NCBI RefSeq assembly: GCF_016025255.1
Contig: NZ_CP065592.1
Coordinates: 849,122-913,121 of the forward strand
Reading direction: 5' to 3'
DNA: 64,000 nt
Origin: Sphingosinicella flava
GTDB lineage: Bacteria; Pseudomonadota; Alphaproteobacteria; Sphingomonadales; Sphingomonadaceae
Part shown: one piece after another, positions 26,397 to 35,142 of the stretch
Position numbering within the stretch: position 1 is the stretch's first letter
Layout: each line of letters begins with the position of its first letter
Made by a program: the position numbers and the translations under genes
The notes under the pieces: model-generated
What the model saw: only the letters and a program-made list of their open reading frames with translations
Databases searched by the model: none
Told to the model about the DNA's origin: nothing

Positions 26397-26428
26397 CGCA
26401 AATCGTCCGCGTATTCTATCCATTTGCG
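26397..26428. promoter_or_regulatory. Inverted repeat in the LuxR/CRP divergent region
   Basis: CGCAAAT (26397-26403) and ATTTGCG (26422-26428) form a perfect seven-base inverted repeat with an 18-base spacer, about 70 bases before the CRP-type start. TTTGCGAA occurs here and again at 31171-31178 upstream of the first secreted-protein gene. The rest of the 311-base gap (26183-26493) shows no gene. Confidence 0.35.
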
Positions 26429-26493
26429 AATCAACAAGTTTCCCTCACTCTCGGCCTCATAAGCGACCCACGGAAAAAAGAAGGGGACGGCCG

Positions 26494-27189
26494 GTGATAA
26501 CACTCTATCCGCACGACGTTGAGAATGCCGGTCCGGCTGCCTCGAGTTTGCTGCGGATCGGTAAGGGCGTCGCCATTTACTACGAAGGGGACAAGGCGCG
26601 CCGCTGGTATGAGGTTGTGTCGGGGATCGTCCGCACCTGCCGCTATCACGTGGATGGCCACCGTCAGCTGACGGGTTTCTTTTACGCCGGCGATTTCTTC
26701 GGCGTCGACAAGGATCATTACAAGGAAACGGCCGAAGCCGTCACCAATGTCGTCATTCGCCGGCATGGGCCGGAGGCGTCCGCGCAAGGCCGCACCGACG
26801 GCCGGGGCGAGGATACCGAAACGGCCCTGCGCCGGGCGCTCACGAGCGCGCAGCAATGCATCTTCCTCTTGGGCCACCGGACGGCGGCCGAGCGGGTCGC
26901 GGCCTTCCTCCTTGCAGCTGCGCTCCGCCTCGGCGCCACGAAGGGCGTGCCCCTCCCCATGTCACGCAACGACATTGCCGATCATCTCGGCCTGACCATC
27001 CACACGGTCAGCCGCACCATTTCGGATTTGGCACGGCGCCAGCTCATCGCGCTCGAAGGGCCGCAGCGCTTCCGCATCCTGGATGAAGCGGGCCTTCGCG
27101 ACCTCGCCGGTGAGGATCCGTCGCGGGCGCATCAAGACCACTCACTTGAAATCCCTATTGGACCAGGGGGTTACCGGGAACTCGCCTGA
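26494..27189 (+). CDS. CRP/FNR family transcriptional regulator
   Basis: The 231-residue regulator has an N-terminal cyclic-nucleotide-binding-like beta roll (KGVAIYYEGDKARRWYEVVSG), a dimer helix (HRTAAERVAAFLLAAALRLG) and a C-terminal winged helix MSRNDIADHLGLTIHTVSRT, the form typical of FixK/FNR-type proteins. There are no N-terminal iron-sulfur cysteines, so it is not an FNR oxygen sensor. GTG 26494 is chosen because it follows a GGGG ribosome binding site and starts the domain; an ATG at 26323 would add an unlikely extension. The barrel gene starts 43 bases downstream on the same strand, so the two are probably one operon. Confidence 0.87.
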   Translation: MITLYPHDVENAGPAASSLLRIGKGVAIYYEGDKARRWYEVVSGIVRTCRYHVDGHRQLTGFFYAGDFFGVDKDHYKETAEAVTNVVIRRHGPEASAQGRTDGRGEDTETALRRALTSAQQCIFLLGHRTAAERVAAFLLAAALRLGATKGVPLPMSRNDIADHLGLTIHTVSRTISDLARRQLIALEGPQRFRILDEAGLRDLAGEDPSRAHQDHSLEIPIGPGGYRELA

Positions 27190-27232
27190 CCGAAAAAAGG
27201 CGCAACAACGAAAACAGACCGGAGGAAAAAGG

Positions 27233-28549
27233 ATGCCGGCAAGATCGGTGAAAAACATGGCGAACGGCCTGGCCCTGGCGGCCATGCTCACCTCGGCCAT
27301 TCCAGCGCGAGCCCAGTCGGCCGACATCGCCGAAGAGCTTCGCAAGCTGCATGCGGAATTGAAGCGCCAGCAGGATTTGCTGCAGAACCAGAATGCACGA
27401 ATCGAGGCGCAGCAAAGGGAGATCGAGGGCCTGAAGGCGGGCCTGGCTCCCGGAGGCTCCGGAGCCGAGCTTGCCATTCCCGGCCTCGCTCCCGGCACTG
27501 ACATTCCCGATCTCTCGACCTTGCGAGGCAGCGGCCTCGTCCAAACCACGCCCACCGGCCAACCGACGGTGTTGTCGGGGCCGCAGCTGCCGGAGCAGCC
27601 GGTAGGCGAAGCGCCGCCCGAACCCGATGCCGAAGTACGCGCCCGGGTCGAAGCCATTCCGCAGGAACAGGGTGTCCTGACCCCCACCGGCCGGATCGTC
27701 CTCGAACCGTCGATCGAATATACGCGCTCCTCCACCAATCGCCTCGTCTTCCGGGGAATCGAACTGGTGCCGGGCATCCAGATCGGCCTTATCGAAGCGA
27801 GCGACGCGGATCGCGATACGATCATCTCCACCGCCGGCGTGCGCTATGGCGTCACGAGCCGGATCGAGGTCGAGGCGCGCCTTCCCTACCTCTATCGCCG
27901 CGACCGGATCGAGGTCGCCCAGCAACGCGACGAAAGCATCGTCCGGACGATCGAGCTCAAGGAAAAGGGCATTGGCGACGTCGAATTCGGCGCACGCTAC
28001 CAGCTCAACAGCCCGCGCGGCCAGCGTCCCATCTGGGTCGCCAGCCTGCGGGTCAAAACGAACACCGGCAAGGGCCCGTTCGATATCGATTATGACGAAT
28101 TCGGCGTGGCAACCGGCCTCGCCACCGGCTCCGGATTCTGGGCGATACAGCCCGGCCTCAACTTCCTCCTGCCCTCCGACCCGGTCGTCATTTACGGGGG
28201 CGGCAGCTACCTTTATCACTTGCCCGCGGACGTCAATCGCCTGGTCGGCGAAGCGCTTATCGGCCGCGTCGATCCGGGCGACGCAATCTCTGCCAATGTC
28301 GGTTTCGGCTTCGCGCTCAACCCGCGCTTCTCCTATTCGCTCGGCTACCGCCATACCTATCTGATGCGGACGAAGACGGAGATTAACGACACCACCCAAT
28401 TCTCCAATACGGGCCATGTCGGGTCGCTCAACATGGGCCTGTCCTATCGCCTGACCCCTCGGCAATCCGTCAATCTCGGCTTCGAATTCGGGGTGACGTC
28501 AGACGCGCCGGACGTCAGCATCACGCTGAAGATCCCGACCAGCTTCTGA
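27233..28549 (+). CDS. Outer-membrane beta-barrel protein with N-terminal coiled coil (FapF-like)
   Basis: The 438-residue protein has a signal peptide (cut near ARA-Q27/28), then an about 40-residue coiled coil (residues 30-70, AEELRKLHAELKRQQDLLQ) and a Gly/Pro-rich linker with GTDIPDLSTLRGSGL. A beta-rich region from about residue 155 follows and ends in the aromatic TSF expected of outer-membrane barrels. The layout of coiled coil, linker and barrel is that of FapF, the secretion pore for Fap functional amyloid. The sequence could equally be a phenol-pathway-type (MetA) barrel. GGAGG at 27221 sets ATG 27233. It ends convergently with the secreted-protein/C39 operon, whose products it may export. 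Confidence 0.75.
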   Translation: MPARSVKNMANGLALAAMLTSAIPARAQSADIAEELRKLHAELKRQQDLLQNQNARIEAQQREIEGLKAGLAPGGSGAELAIPGLAPGTDIPDLSTLRGSGLVQTTPTGQPTVLSGPQLPEQPVGEAPPEPDAEVRARVEAIPQEQGVLTPTGRIVLEPSIEYTRSSTNRLVFRGIELVPGIQIGLIEASDADRDTIISTAGVRYGVTSRIEVEARLPYLYRRDRIEVAQQRDESIVRTIELKEKGIGDVEFGARYQLNSPRGQRPIWVASLRVKTNTGKGPFDIDYDEFGVATGLATGSGFWAIQPGLNFLLPSDPVVIYGGGSYLYHLPADVNRLVGEALIGRVDPGDAISANVGFGFALNPRFSYSLGYRHTYLMRTKTEINDTTQFSNTGHVGSLNMGLSYRLTPRQSVNLGFEFGVTSDAPDVSITLKIPTSF

Positions 28550-28574
28550 CGCGGCCGATCGGCCATGCTATCGG

Positions 28575-29150
28575 TCAGTTGTTAAGGGAATTGAGCGTGG
28601 CGCTCGCAATCGACGCGCCGATCGAATCCGACAGCCGCTCGCTGACGAGGCCGGCGCTGAATTGCTGGAACCCGCCCAGGTCAAGATTCGCGTCGACCTC
28701 CTGCGTGAAATTGACGCCGCTCGCCGTGTTGATGAGCACGTTCTGCAGCCCGCCATCCGTCCGGTGCATCAGCGCGGTCTGGCCCTGGTTGGCGAGATAG
28801 ACGGTGTTGTCGCCGACCCGCATCGTGATACCACCCGTCGACAGGATGCCCGCCTGCAGTTGCGCGGCATCGGCGGGCGTCAACGCGCCCGACATGACCT
28901 CGGTATTGCTGGTTCCCGTGGCGCCCCAATTGACCGTGGTCTGAAGCACGAGCTCGCCGTCGAGGTAAGTCCGGATCTGAGCACCGAGATTGATGTCCAT
29001 TCCGGCGAAGACGAACCCGCCGCGCTGCTCGGCCAGCTCCTCGTCGTCTACCATTTCAAGGGTGTCGAATATCTCGTCGCCTGCCACGGGGGCGTTGGCG
29101 GTGAGAAGAAGGCCGATCACGGCCGTGCGAACGAAGAAAAGTCGTTTCAT
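28575..29150 (-). CDS. Secreted protein with double-glycine pro-segment and NTG motif (last gene of locus)
   Basis: The 191-residue protein has a signal peptide (residues 1-23) followed by VDDEELAEQRGG (34-45). This matches the double-glycine leader pattern: E at -8, L at -7 and GG at -2/-1. The mature part would begin FVFAGMDINLGAQ. Near the C-terminus NVLINTASGVNFTQEVDANL parallels the NTG motif of its neighbours. The composition is Thr/Asn/Gly/Ala-rich with few charged residues and no cysteine, as in fibrillins. The start at 29150 lies one base after the stop of the C39 peptidase gene, so they are coupled. I know no named family for it. Proposed: a substrate of the adjacent peptidase. Confidence 0.75.
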   Translation of the reverse strand: MKRLFFVRTAVIGLLLTANAPVAGDEIFDTLEMVDDEELAEQRGGFVFAGMDINLGAQIRTYLDGELVLQTTVNWGATGTSNTEVMSGALTPADAAQLQAGILSTGGITMRVGDNTVYLANQGQTALMHRTDGGLQNVLINTASGVNFTQEVDANLDLGGFQQFSAGLVSERLSDSIGASIASATLNSLNN

Positions 29151-29151
29151 G

Positions 29152-29928
29152 TCAATTCACCGTTCCTACCCGCACGGCCAGCAAAAGCTGCGGGCTGATC
29201 TGATAATCTGGGGGCAGATGGTCGGTAATGTCGCTGGCCGCGACCCGAAGGGCTCCGCCCTCCTCCATCGGCGCTCGCGACCATGGCCCCCAATCGGAAG
29301 CGAGGTTGAAGCGCGGCGCTTCACCGCCCGCTGTCTGCCGCACGACGAGCGCGATATTGTTCCAATATTTCTTGAAATCGCCCGCGCTATATTCGGTGAG
29401 ACCCAGCATCGGATCGCCGGTCAGCACCCGCCCCTCCTTCACGCCCTTCACCACCACGAAATGCTTGAAGCCGTTGAGGTCGAGGAGGACGATGCTCGGC
29501 CGGTTCATCTTGCCGAGATCGGCGACCGACAGGCGATAGCCTTCGGCCTCATAGCCGAGGCTGCCGAGGAAAGTCTTCATGTCGAACATCGAAAAGCCGA
29601 CCTTGCGGATCGCCGCCTGGTCGCCCGCCTTCCACATCTGCGAAAAGGCTTCGCGCTCGGGCGTGGGTCGGTCGAAATGATAGGTGAGCAGGGTGGCGAC
29701 CGCTGCAGAGCCGCAGCTGAAATCATAAGCCTGGCGGACAACGCTGCGAAACGGAATCGCCCACCAGCTCATCACGTTGACGTCGAAATTGCTGCCCGTC
29801 GCCTCGGTGCCGAGGCGGACCTGCGCGAGCGTCGGAGACGGCATGAGCAGAACCAGGCTGGCGCTCGCTGCCGCGATGGCCAAGGCCGGCAGCACCCGCC
29901 TGCCGCGATATGTCCGCTCTCCCATCAT
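29152..29928 (-). CDS. Periplasmic C39 family peptidase (FapD-like)
   Basis: The 258-residue protein has a signal peptide (hydrophobic segment about residues 13-35, cut near LAQ) and a C39 papain-like domain. Q66 is the oxyanion residue and C72 the nucleophile in RQAYDFSCGSAAVATLL; H156 (FKHFVVVKG) and D172 (LTGDPMLGL) complete the triad. There is no ABC transporter or membrane domain, unlike bacteriocin exporters. A stand-alone exported C39 domain is the FapD architecture. C39 enzymes cut after double-glycine leaders, and the genes on both sides encode proteins with such a site. It lies four bases after the upstream gene and one base before the next. Confidence 0.85.
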   Translation of the reverse strand: MMGERTYRGRRVLPALAIAAASASLVLLMPSPTLAQVRLGTEATGSNFDVNVMSWWAIPFRSVVRQAYDFSCGSAAVATLLTYHFDRPTPEREAFSQMWKAGDQAAIRKVGFSMFDMKTFLGSLGYEAEGYRLSVADLGKMNRPSIVLLDLNGFKHFVVVKGVKEGRVLTGDPMLGLTEYSAGDFKKYWNNIALVVRQTAGGEAPRFNLASDWGPWSRAPMEEGGALRVAASDITDHLPPDYQISPQLLLAVRVGTVN

Positions 29929-29932
29929 GCCC

Positions 29933-30370
29933 TCAATCGCCGACGTTGATCGTGAAATTCATGCCCGTCTGGAGGCTGACCTGCGCGCCGGTATTGATGA
30001 GCAGGTTTCCGATCCCGTTGAAGCTGGACAGGGCGTTGTCGGAAAGCGTCACCGCCCCGGCGATATAATCGCCGTTCAAGATGTTGCCGGACGTGATCGC
30101 CGTCATCGTCTGGTTGGTGATCTGAATGGTCTGGCCGCCGCGCTGCCCGTCCAATTCCTCATTGGAAATGGCCGCCGTGTCGTCCGGAAGGATGTCCGTC
30201 ACAACGTCCTCCTCGGCAACCGGCAGCGGCAGGATCGCGGCCGGAGCGAAGAACATTTCGTCGGTCCTGCTTGTATCGACCGCGTCGACTCTGGCAGGGT
30301 CCGCGATCGCCGGAGACGCTGCGGCGATGAGGCCGCCCGCGACCAGAGCCTTTATCAAATGCGGTTTCAT
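29933..30370 (-). CDS. Small secreted protein with double-glycine pro-segment and NTG motif
   Basis: The 145-residue protein has a signal peptide (1-23), an acidic pro-region and then ISNEELDGQRGG (68-79). The fit to the double-glycine leader is close: I at -12, S at -11, E at -8, L at -7 and GG at -2/-1. The predicted mature part is only 66 residues, QTIQITNQTMTAITSGN onward, and is Asn/Thr/Gly-rich with NLLINTGAQVSLQTGMNF near its end. No cysteine is present. GGGAGAAAG precedes ATG 30370. It follows the terminator at 30389-30420 and precedes the C39 peptidase by four bases. Predicted to be cut by that enzyme; function otherwise unknown. Confidence 0.75.
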   Translation of the reverse strand: MKPHLIKALVAGGLIAAASPAIADPARVDAVDTSRTDEMFFAPAAILPLPVAEEDVVTDILPDDTAAISNEELDGQRGGQTIQITNQTMTAITSGNILNGDYIAGAVTLSDNALSSFNGIGNLLINTGAQVSLQTGMNFTINVGD

Positions 30371-30388
30371 GGCTCTTTCTCCCAAATA

Positions 30389-30420
30389 TAAAAAAGCCGG
30401 GCCGGCGGATGCCGGCCCGG
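30389..30420 (-). terminator. Rho-independent terminator between the first and second genes of the secretion operon
   Basis: Read leftward, a perfect ten-base stem CCGGGCCGGC / GCCGGCCCGG with a four-base loop is followed by CTTTTTTAT. It lies 13 bases after the stop of the Asn-rich gene and before the three downstream genes, so it should act as an attenuator favouring the first gene. Confidence 0.85.
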
Positions 30421-30432
30421 TAGAGCGAAAGC

Positions 30433-31098
30433 TCAGTCGCCGCCGCCGGCGCCGCCATCGTCGGCCGCAGCACCGCCGTCGCCGAAGGTCACGGTGCCCT
30501 GAGCCGCAATATTCGTCGCCGCCTGCACGTTCGCATTCAGGCCGGTATTCCATGCCTGATTGAGGATGCCGGCAAAGGCCGAGAAGGAATTGCCGTTCAC
30601 CGACTGGTCGCCGCTATTGTAGCCGACGCTGCTTTCGGTATCGTCCTCTCCGTCAAAGTCGGCGACTTCGTCCAGTTCGCTGTTCGAATTGACGGCGATC
30701 AGCACCTGGGTCGCGACGATTTCGGCTTGGCCTGAATTGTCGTTATAGGAGTCCTCGGCTTCCGAGTTTCCAGTCAAGGTATTGCCCGAATCCTCAATTT
30801 CGCCACCGCGAGAAGCAGACCATGAGCCATAATTCTCGTTGTCGCGATTATCGCCGTTGTCTTCGACTTCATTGTCGCGATTGTTACCATTATCGTCATT
30901 ATAGCTGTTGACGTCATTATCACGATTATTGCCATTGTCGTCATTATAGCTGTTGACGTCGTTATAGCTGCCGACGTCATTGTTATCGGACGACCCAGGC
31001 CCGGCTTCGTTGACCGAGGAATCTTGCGCGACCGAAGGCGCGGCAAGACCGATTGCCAGGGTAGCGGCGGAAACCGCCAGGATATGCTTGAGTTGCAT
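30433..31098 (-). CDS. Asn/Asp-rich secreted protein, candidate major fibre subunit
   Basis: The 221-residue protein has a signal peptide (cut near VAQ25) and then a low-complexity Asn/Asp/Tyr/Gly region (40-90) holding two perfect 15-residue repeats (NDVNSYNDDNGNNRD, residues 46-60 and 61-75). A second Ser/Asn region follows, then the NTG motif NQAWNTGLNANVQAATNIAA (180-199) and an acidic Gly/Asp tail. It has no cysteine and no EL-type double-glycine leader, although an isolated RGG occurs at 97-99. Its codons are A+T-rich (AAT, GAT, AAC) compared with its neighbours. It is the promoter-proximal gene and is followed by a terminator, as expected for the most abundant subunit. The amyloid role is inference. 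Confidence 0.7.
   Translation of the reverse strand: MQLKHILAVSAATLAIGLAAPSVAQDSSVNEAGPGSSDNNDVGSYNDVNSYNDDNGNNRDNDVNSYNDDNGNNRDNEVEDNGDNRDNENYGSWSASRGGEIEDSGNTLTGNSEAEDSYNDNSGQAEIVATQVLIAVNSNSELDEVADFDGEDDTESSVGYNSGDQSVNGNSFSAFAGILNQAWNTGLNANVQAATNIAAQGTVTFGDGGAAADDGGAGGGD
30874..30963 (-). repeat. Two 45-bp tandem repeats in the Asn-rich gene
   Basis: These bases encode residues 46-75, two identical 15-residue units. A degenerate third unit follows (NEVEDNGDNRD). Nucleotide copies differ slightly at third positions, so the protein repeat is under selection or the duplication is not very recent. Confidence 0.8.
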
Positions 31099-31171
31099 GC
31101 TTCTTCTCCCATCCTATGGAAGTCCCGGCCCCGCTTCCGCGGCCCCCGAGACTCGCTTTTGGCGCTCGCTT

Positions 31172-31186
31172 TTGCGAACTTGGCAA
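31172..31186. promoter_or_regulatory. Imperfect palindrome upstream of the secretion operon
   Basis: TTGC-N7-GCAA lies 74 bases before the ATG at 31098. It shares TTTGCGAA with the inverted repeat at 26397-26428. It could be bound by the local CRP-type regulator. No clear -35/-10 pair was recognised in the 31099-31372 gap. Confidence 0.3.
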
Positions 31187-31372
31187 GGTGTAGGAGAGTC
31201 CCGGTTGGGCGGCGTTGCGATAAGGCAAAGGCTCCCAAAAAAGACACCAAATGCGCAAAAATGCGGAGCGGAGGCGAAACGGAGCCACGTTTTGCACGGC
31301 GCGAGGTTGAACCGTGCGCGGCGATCGACTAAGTCGCGCGCCACAGCTTCATTCCCGAAAGTCGTCCGATCC

Positions 31373-31777
31373 ATGTTCACCTTCCTGCTCATCGTTCAGA
31401 CGATCGTCGCGGCGGCGCTCGTCACCGTCATCCTGATGCAGCGTTCGGAAGGCGGCGGCCTGGGCGTCGGCGGCAGCTCGTCGGGCCTCATGACCGCGCG
31501 TGGCGCGGCGGACTTCCTGACCCGTGCGACGGCCGTCCTTGCCGCGCTCTTCATTCTCCTGTCGATCGTGCTGGCGGGCCTTGCCGCCGTCGATCGCGCG
31601 CCGAGCGAGATCGATCCGACGCTCCAGCGCGCCGCACCCGCGTCATCGGCCGTGCCGCTCGCCAATGGAGGCACCGCGGCGCCCGGCGATCCGCTTTCGG
31701 GCGTTGCCGAGCAGGCGGGCAATGTCGCGGTTCCCGCGCAGCCCGCGGCCAATCAGAGCGTTCCGCTCGCCCAGTAA
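31373..31777 (+). CDS. secG: Preprotein translocase subunit SecG
   Basis: The 134-residue inner-membrane subunit of SecYEG has two hydrophobic helices (FTFLLIVQTIVAAALVTVIL and AAVLAALFILLSIVLAGLAA). Between them is the cytoplasmic loop QRSEGGGLGVGGSSSGLM, the SecG signature. The C-terminal tail is long and Ala/Pro-rich, as in many Alphaproteobacteria. ATG 31373 is at the start of the first helix. pyrG follows on the same strand after a repeat, a common alphaproteobacterial order. Confidence 0.93.
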   Translation: MFTFLLIVQTIVAAALVTVILMQRSEGGGLGVGGSSSGLMTARGAADFLTRATAVLAALFILLSIVLAGLAAVDRAPSEIDPTLQRAAPASSAVPLANGGTAAPGDPLSGVAEQAGNVAVPAQPAANQSVPLAQ

Positions 31778-31785
31778 ATCCCGCT

Positions 31786-31850
31786 CGTCATTGCGAGCGC
31801 AGCGAAGCAATCCAGCGGCACAGCGATCGCTGGATTGTTTCGTCGCATCC
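31786..31850. repeat. Intergenic inverted repeat between secG and pyrG
   Basis: GAAGCAATCCAGCG and CGCTGGATTGTTTCG are near-perfect reverse complements. The unit starts CTCGTCATTGCGAGCGCAGC, another repeat type common in sphingomonads. It is followed by CTCAC-N4-GTGAG-like symmetry at about 31856-31870. Confidence 0.7.
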
Positions 31851-31928
31851 GCGCCTCACCATGGCGTGAGAAATATTCCGCCCTTCAACCGATTCTCACC
31901 CTTGCCTGAACCGCCTCGACCCGCTTAA

Positions 31929-33578
<1,650 letters not shown>

Positions 33579-33579
33579 C

Positions 33580-34431
33580 TCAATTTCCGTTGATGCGATC
33601 GATCAGCACGCGATAAGCCTCGATCGCTTCCGGTTTCAACAGAACGTCATTGTGGCTGGCGCCCTCGACGATGGCGAGCAGCTTTCGTCCCTCCGGCAGA
33701 TGCGAGGCGTTATACAAATCCCTCGATAATTGCGGCGGGGTGGCCTTGTCCTCGGACCCGGCCAGGATCAGCATGGGTTCGTCGATCAGGGCCATGTTCC
33801 GAAGGTTGCCCTGACCCTTCAACGTGTCCGCGAGTCTGATTTTTACCGGCATGTTCTTCGCGCGCGCCTTCACCCAGGCTTCGGCGGTGGTGACGGAGCT
33901 TTCCAGCACGACGCCCGCCGTCGGGCGGTGCGCCGCCACGTGGCCTGCGATGAAACTGCCGAGGGATTGTCCGTGCACCAGTATCTTTCCGGCCCCCGGG
34001 AGAGCAGCCAGATGATCGAAAGCCGCGATGCCGTCGCTCATGAGAGCGGCAACGCTTGGTTGCCCCTCGCTCTGGCCGTAACCGCGATGGTCGACGATCA
34101 TCAGATTGACGCCCAGTGGGGCGAACACCTCAGCCGTCTTCGTCCCGAAAGCGCCCACCGTGTAACCGTTTCCGCCGAAATACAGAACCGTAACATTCGC
34201 CCCGGGCCGGGTGAGATGCACGGCATGAAGCCGGGTGCCGTCCGCCGCGCGTATCTCCTGACGGGCAACGCTATATGGCGAATTGCCGATTGTAAGAACT
34301 TCTTGACTAAGGGTGCCACCCGCCATCGGCCTTAAAAGGTTATCCTCCTGAATCCGGACGGAGCAAGCCGACAAAATGGCGCCGATCAAGGCAAGTTGGG
34401 CGATAGCAATTCCTGTTCGTGAAACGATCAT
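33580..34431 (-). CDS. Alpha/beta hydrolase lipoprotein
   Basis: The 283-residue protein has a lipobox (LSAC, C23) after a hydrophobic signal, so it should be membrane-anchored. The hydrolase core is clear: YFGGNGYTVG (oxyanion region), VDHRGYGQSEG, the nucleophile in HGQSLGSF, the acid in AGSEDKATPP and the histidine in EGASHNDV. This resembles the YfhR/BAAT-type extracellular alpha/beta hydrolases. The substrate is unknown. AGGAAG precedes ATG 34431. It is divergent from the DUF2975/XRE pair. Confidence 0.88.
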   Translation of the reverse strand: MIVSRTGIAIAQLALIGAILSACSVRIQEDNLLRPMAGGTLSQEVLTIGNSPYSVARQEIRAADGTRLHAVHLTRPGANVTVLYFGGNGYTVGAFGTKTAEVFAPLGVNLMIVDHRGYGQSEGQPSVAALMSDGIAAFDHLAALPGAGKILVHGQSLGSFIAGHVAAHRPTAGVVLESSVTTAEAWVKARAKNMPVKIRLADTLKGQGNLRNMALIDEPMLILAGSEDKATPPQLSRDLYNASHLPEGRKLLAIVEGASHNDVLLKPEAIEAYRVLIDRINGN

Positions 34432-34474
34432 ATTCTTCCTTTGCACGGGTCCACTGACGCTTGTATGCACATCG

Positions 34475-34508
34475 TATAAAGCAGAAATATTTTTCTGTAA
34501 AACAGAAA
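34475..34508. promoter_or_regulatory. Candidate operator and -10 region upstream of the DUF2975/XRE pair
   Basis: A TATAAA (34475-34480) is followed by three half-sites, CAGAAA (34482), TTTCTG (34492) and CAGAAA (34503). They make two overlapping inverted repeats with spacers of four and five bases, just before ATG 34516. This layout suits binding by the XRE regulator encoded two genes on; it is inference. Confidence 0.4.
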
Positions 34509-34515
34509 GAATATT

Positions 34516-35142
34516 ATGGAAAACGATGTGAACCTGGCTCACCGCGCACGCTTGTTCTGCCTGGCGATGATGATGCTTTTCTTCGCGGTGGCGGCCGGAA
34601 AGCTGGTTGCCGGTTTCCTGCCCCTGGCCGATCCGGCGCTTTCAACGCTGAAGGTCTATTGCAGGATCGACATGTGCTGGCCGGAAACGGATCCAATGCG
34701 CTTGCTTCCGCCCCGCAGTCTTCAGGCAGGTTCCTTACCGGAGGCGCAGCTCGTGCGGCTTCCCGAAGTCATTCGAACACCGCGCGCCAGGAACTTAATG
34801 TTTGCGGCTGAATTCGTCCGCTCCCTTCCCGGCATATTTCTATTCGTCAGCCTGGCATTGGCTTCACGTGCGATTGCCGCCGGCGCCGGATTCAGCGCGA
34901 TCATGGGCTGGTTGAGACGTGCGGCTATATCCGCTTTCGTTCTTGTCCTCGCTCAACAAATTGCCAACACGCTTCGCGCGACGGCCTTGTCGCCCGTGCT
35001 TCTCGGGCGTGAAGGATTGTCCGTGTGGCTCAGCGGTGGCGCGTTTCTCGAGGGTATATTATTGACGGGCGCTGCATGGATGTCCGTCTGGGCATTGGAA
35101 AAGGCGCGACGCGCGGAAATCGAACTGGCCGAGATCGTCTGA
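34516..35142 (+). CDS. DUF2975-type membrane protein
   Basis: The 208-residue integral membrane protein has about four hydrophobic segments (FCLAMMMLFFAVAAGKLVA, the GIFLFVSLALASRAIAAGAG region, AAISAFVLVLAQQIANTL and AFLEGILLTGAAWMSVWAL). Its topology and its pairing with a small XRE regulator match the DUF2975 family. Its stop overlaps the regulator start (TGATG). The function of the family is unknown; a small sensory or regulatory membrane module is possible. Confidence 0.7.
   Translation: MENDVNLAHRARLFCLAMMMLFFAVAAGKLVAGFLPLADPALSTLKVYCRIDMCWPETDPMRLLPPRSLQAGSLPEAQLVRLPEVIRTPRARNLMFAAEFVRSLPGIFLFVSLALASRAIAAGAGFSAIMGWLRRAAISAFVLVLAQQIANTLRATALSPVLLGREGLSVWLSGGAFLEGILLTGAAWMSVWALEKARRAEIELAEIV

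Noticed and set aside
26323-26493. A longer CRP-type protein starting at ATG 26323
   Set aside because: The extension has no domain sense and would cover the inverted repeat; GTG 26494 has the ribosome binding site.
30799-30810. An RGG in the Asn-rich protein as a third double-glycine site
   Set aside because: It lacks the E-L residues at -8/-7 that the two other proteins share, so a C39 site is not supported.
30870-30965. Repeats in the Asn-rich gene as a CRISPR-like array
   Set aside because: The units are contiguous, in frame and translated, with no spacers and no cas genes.
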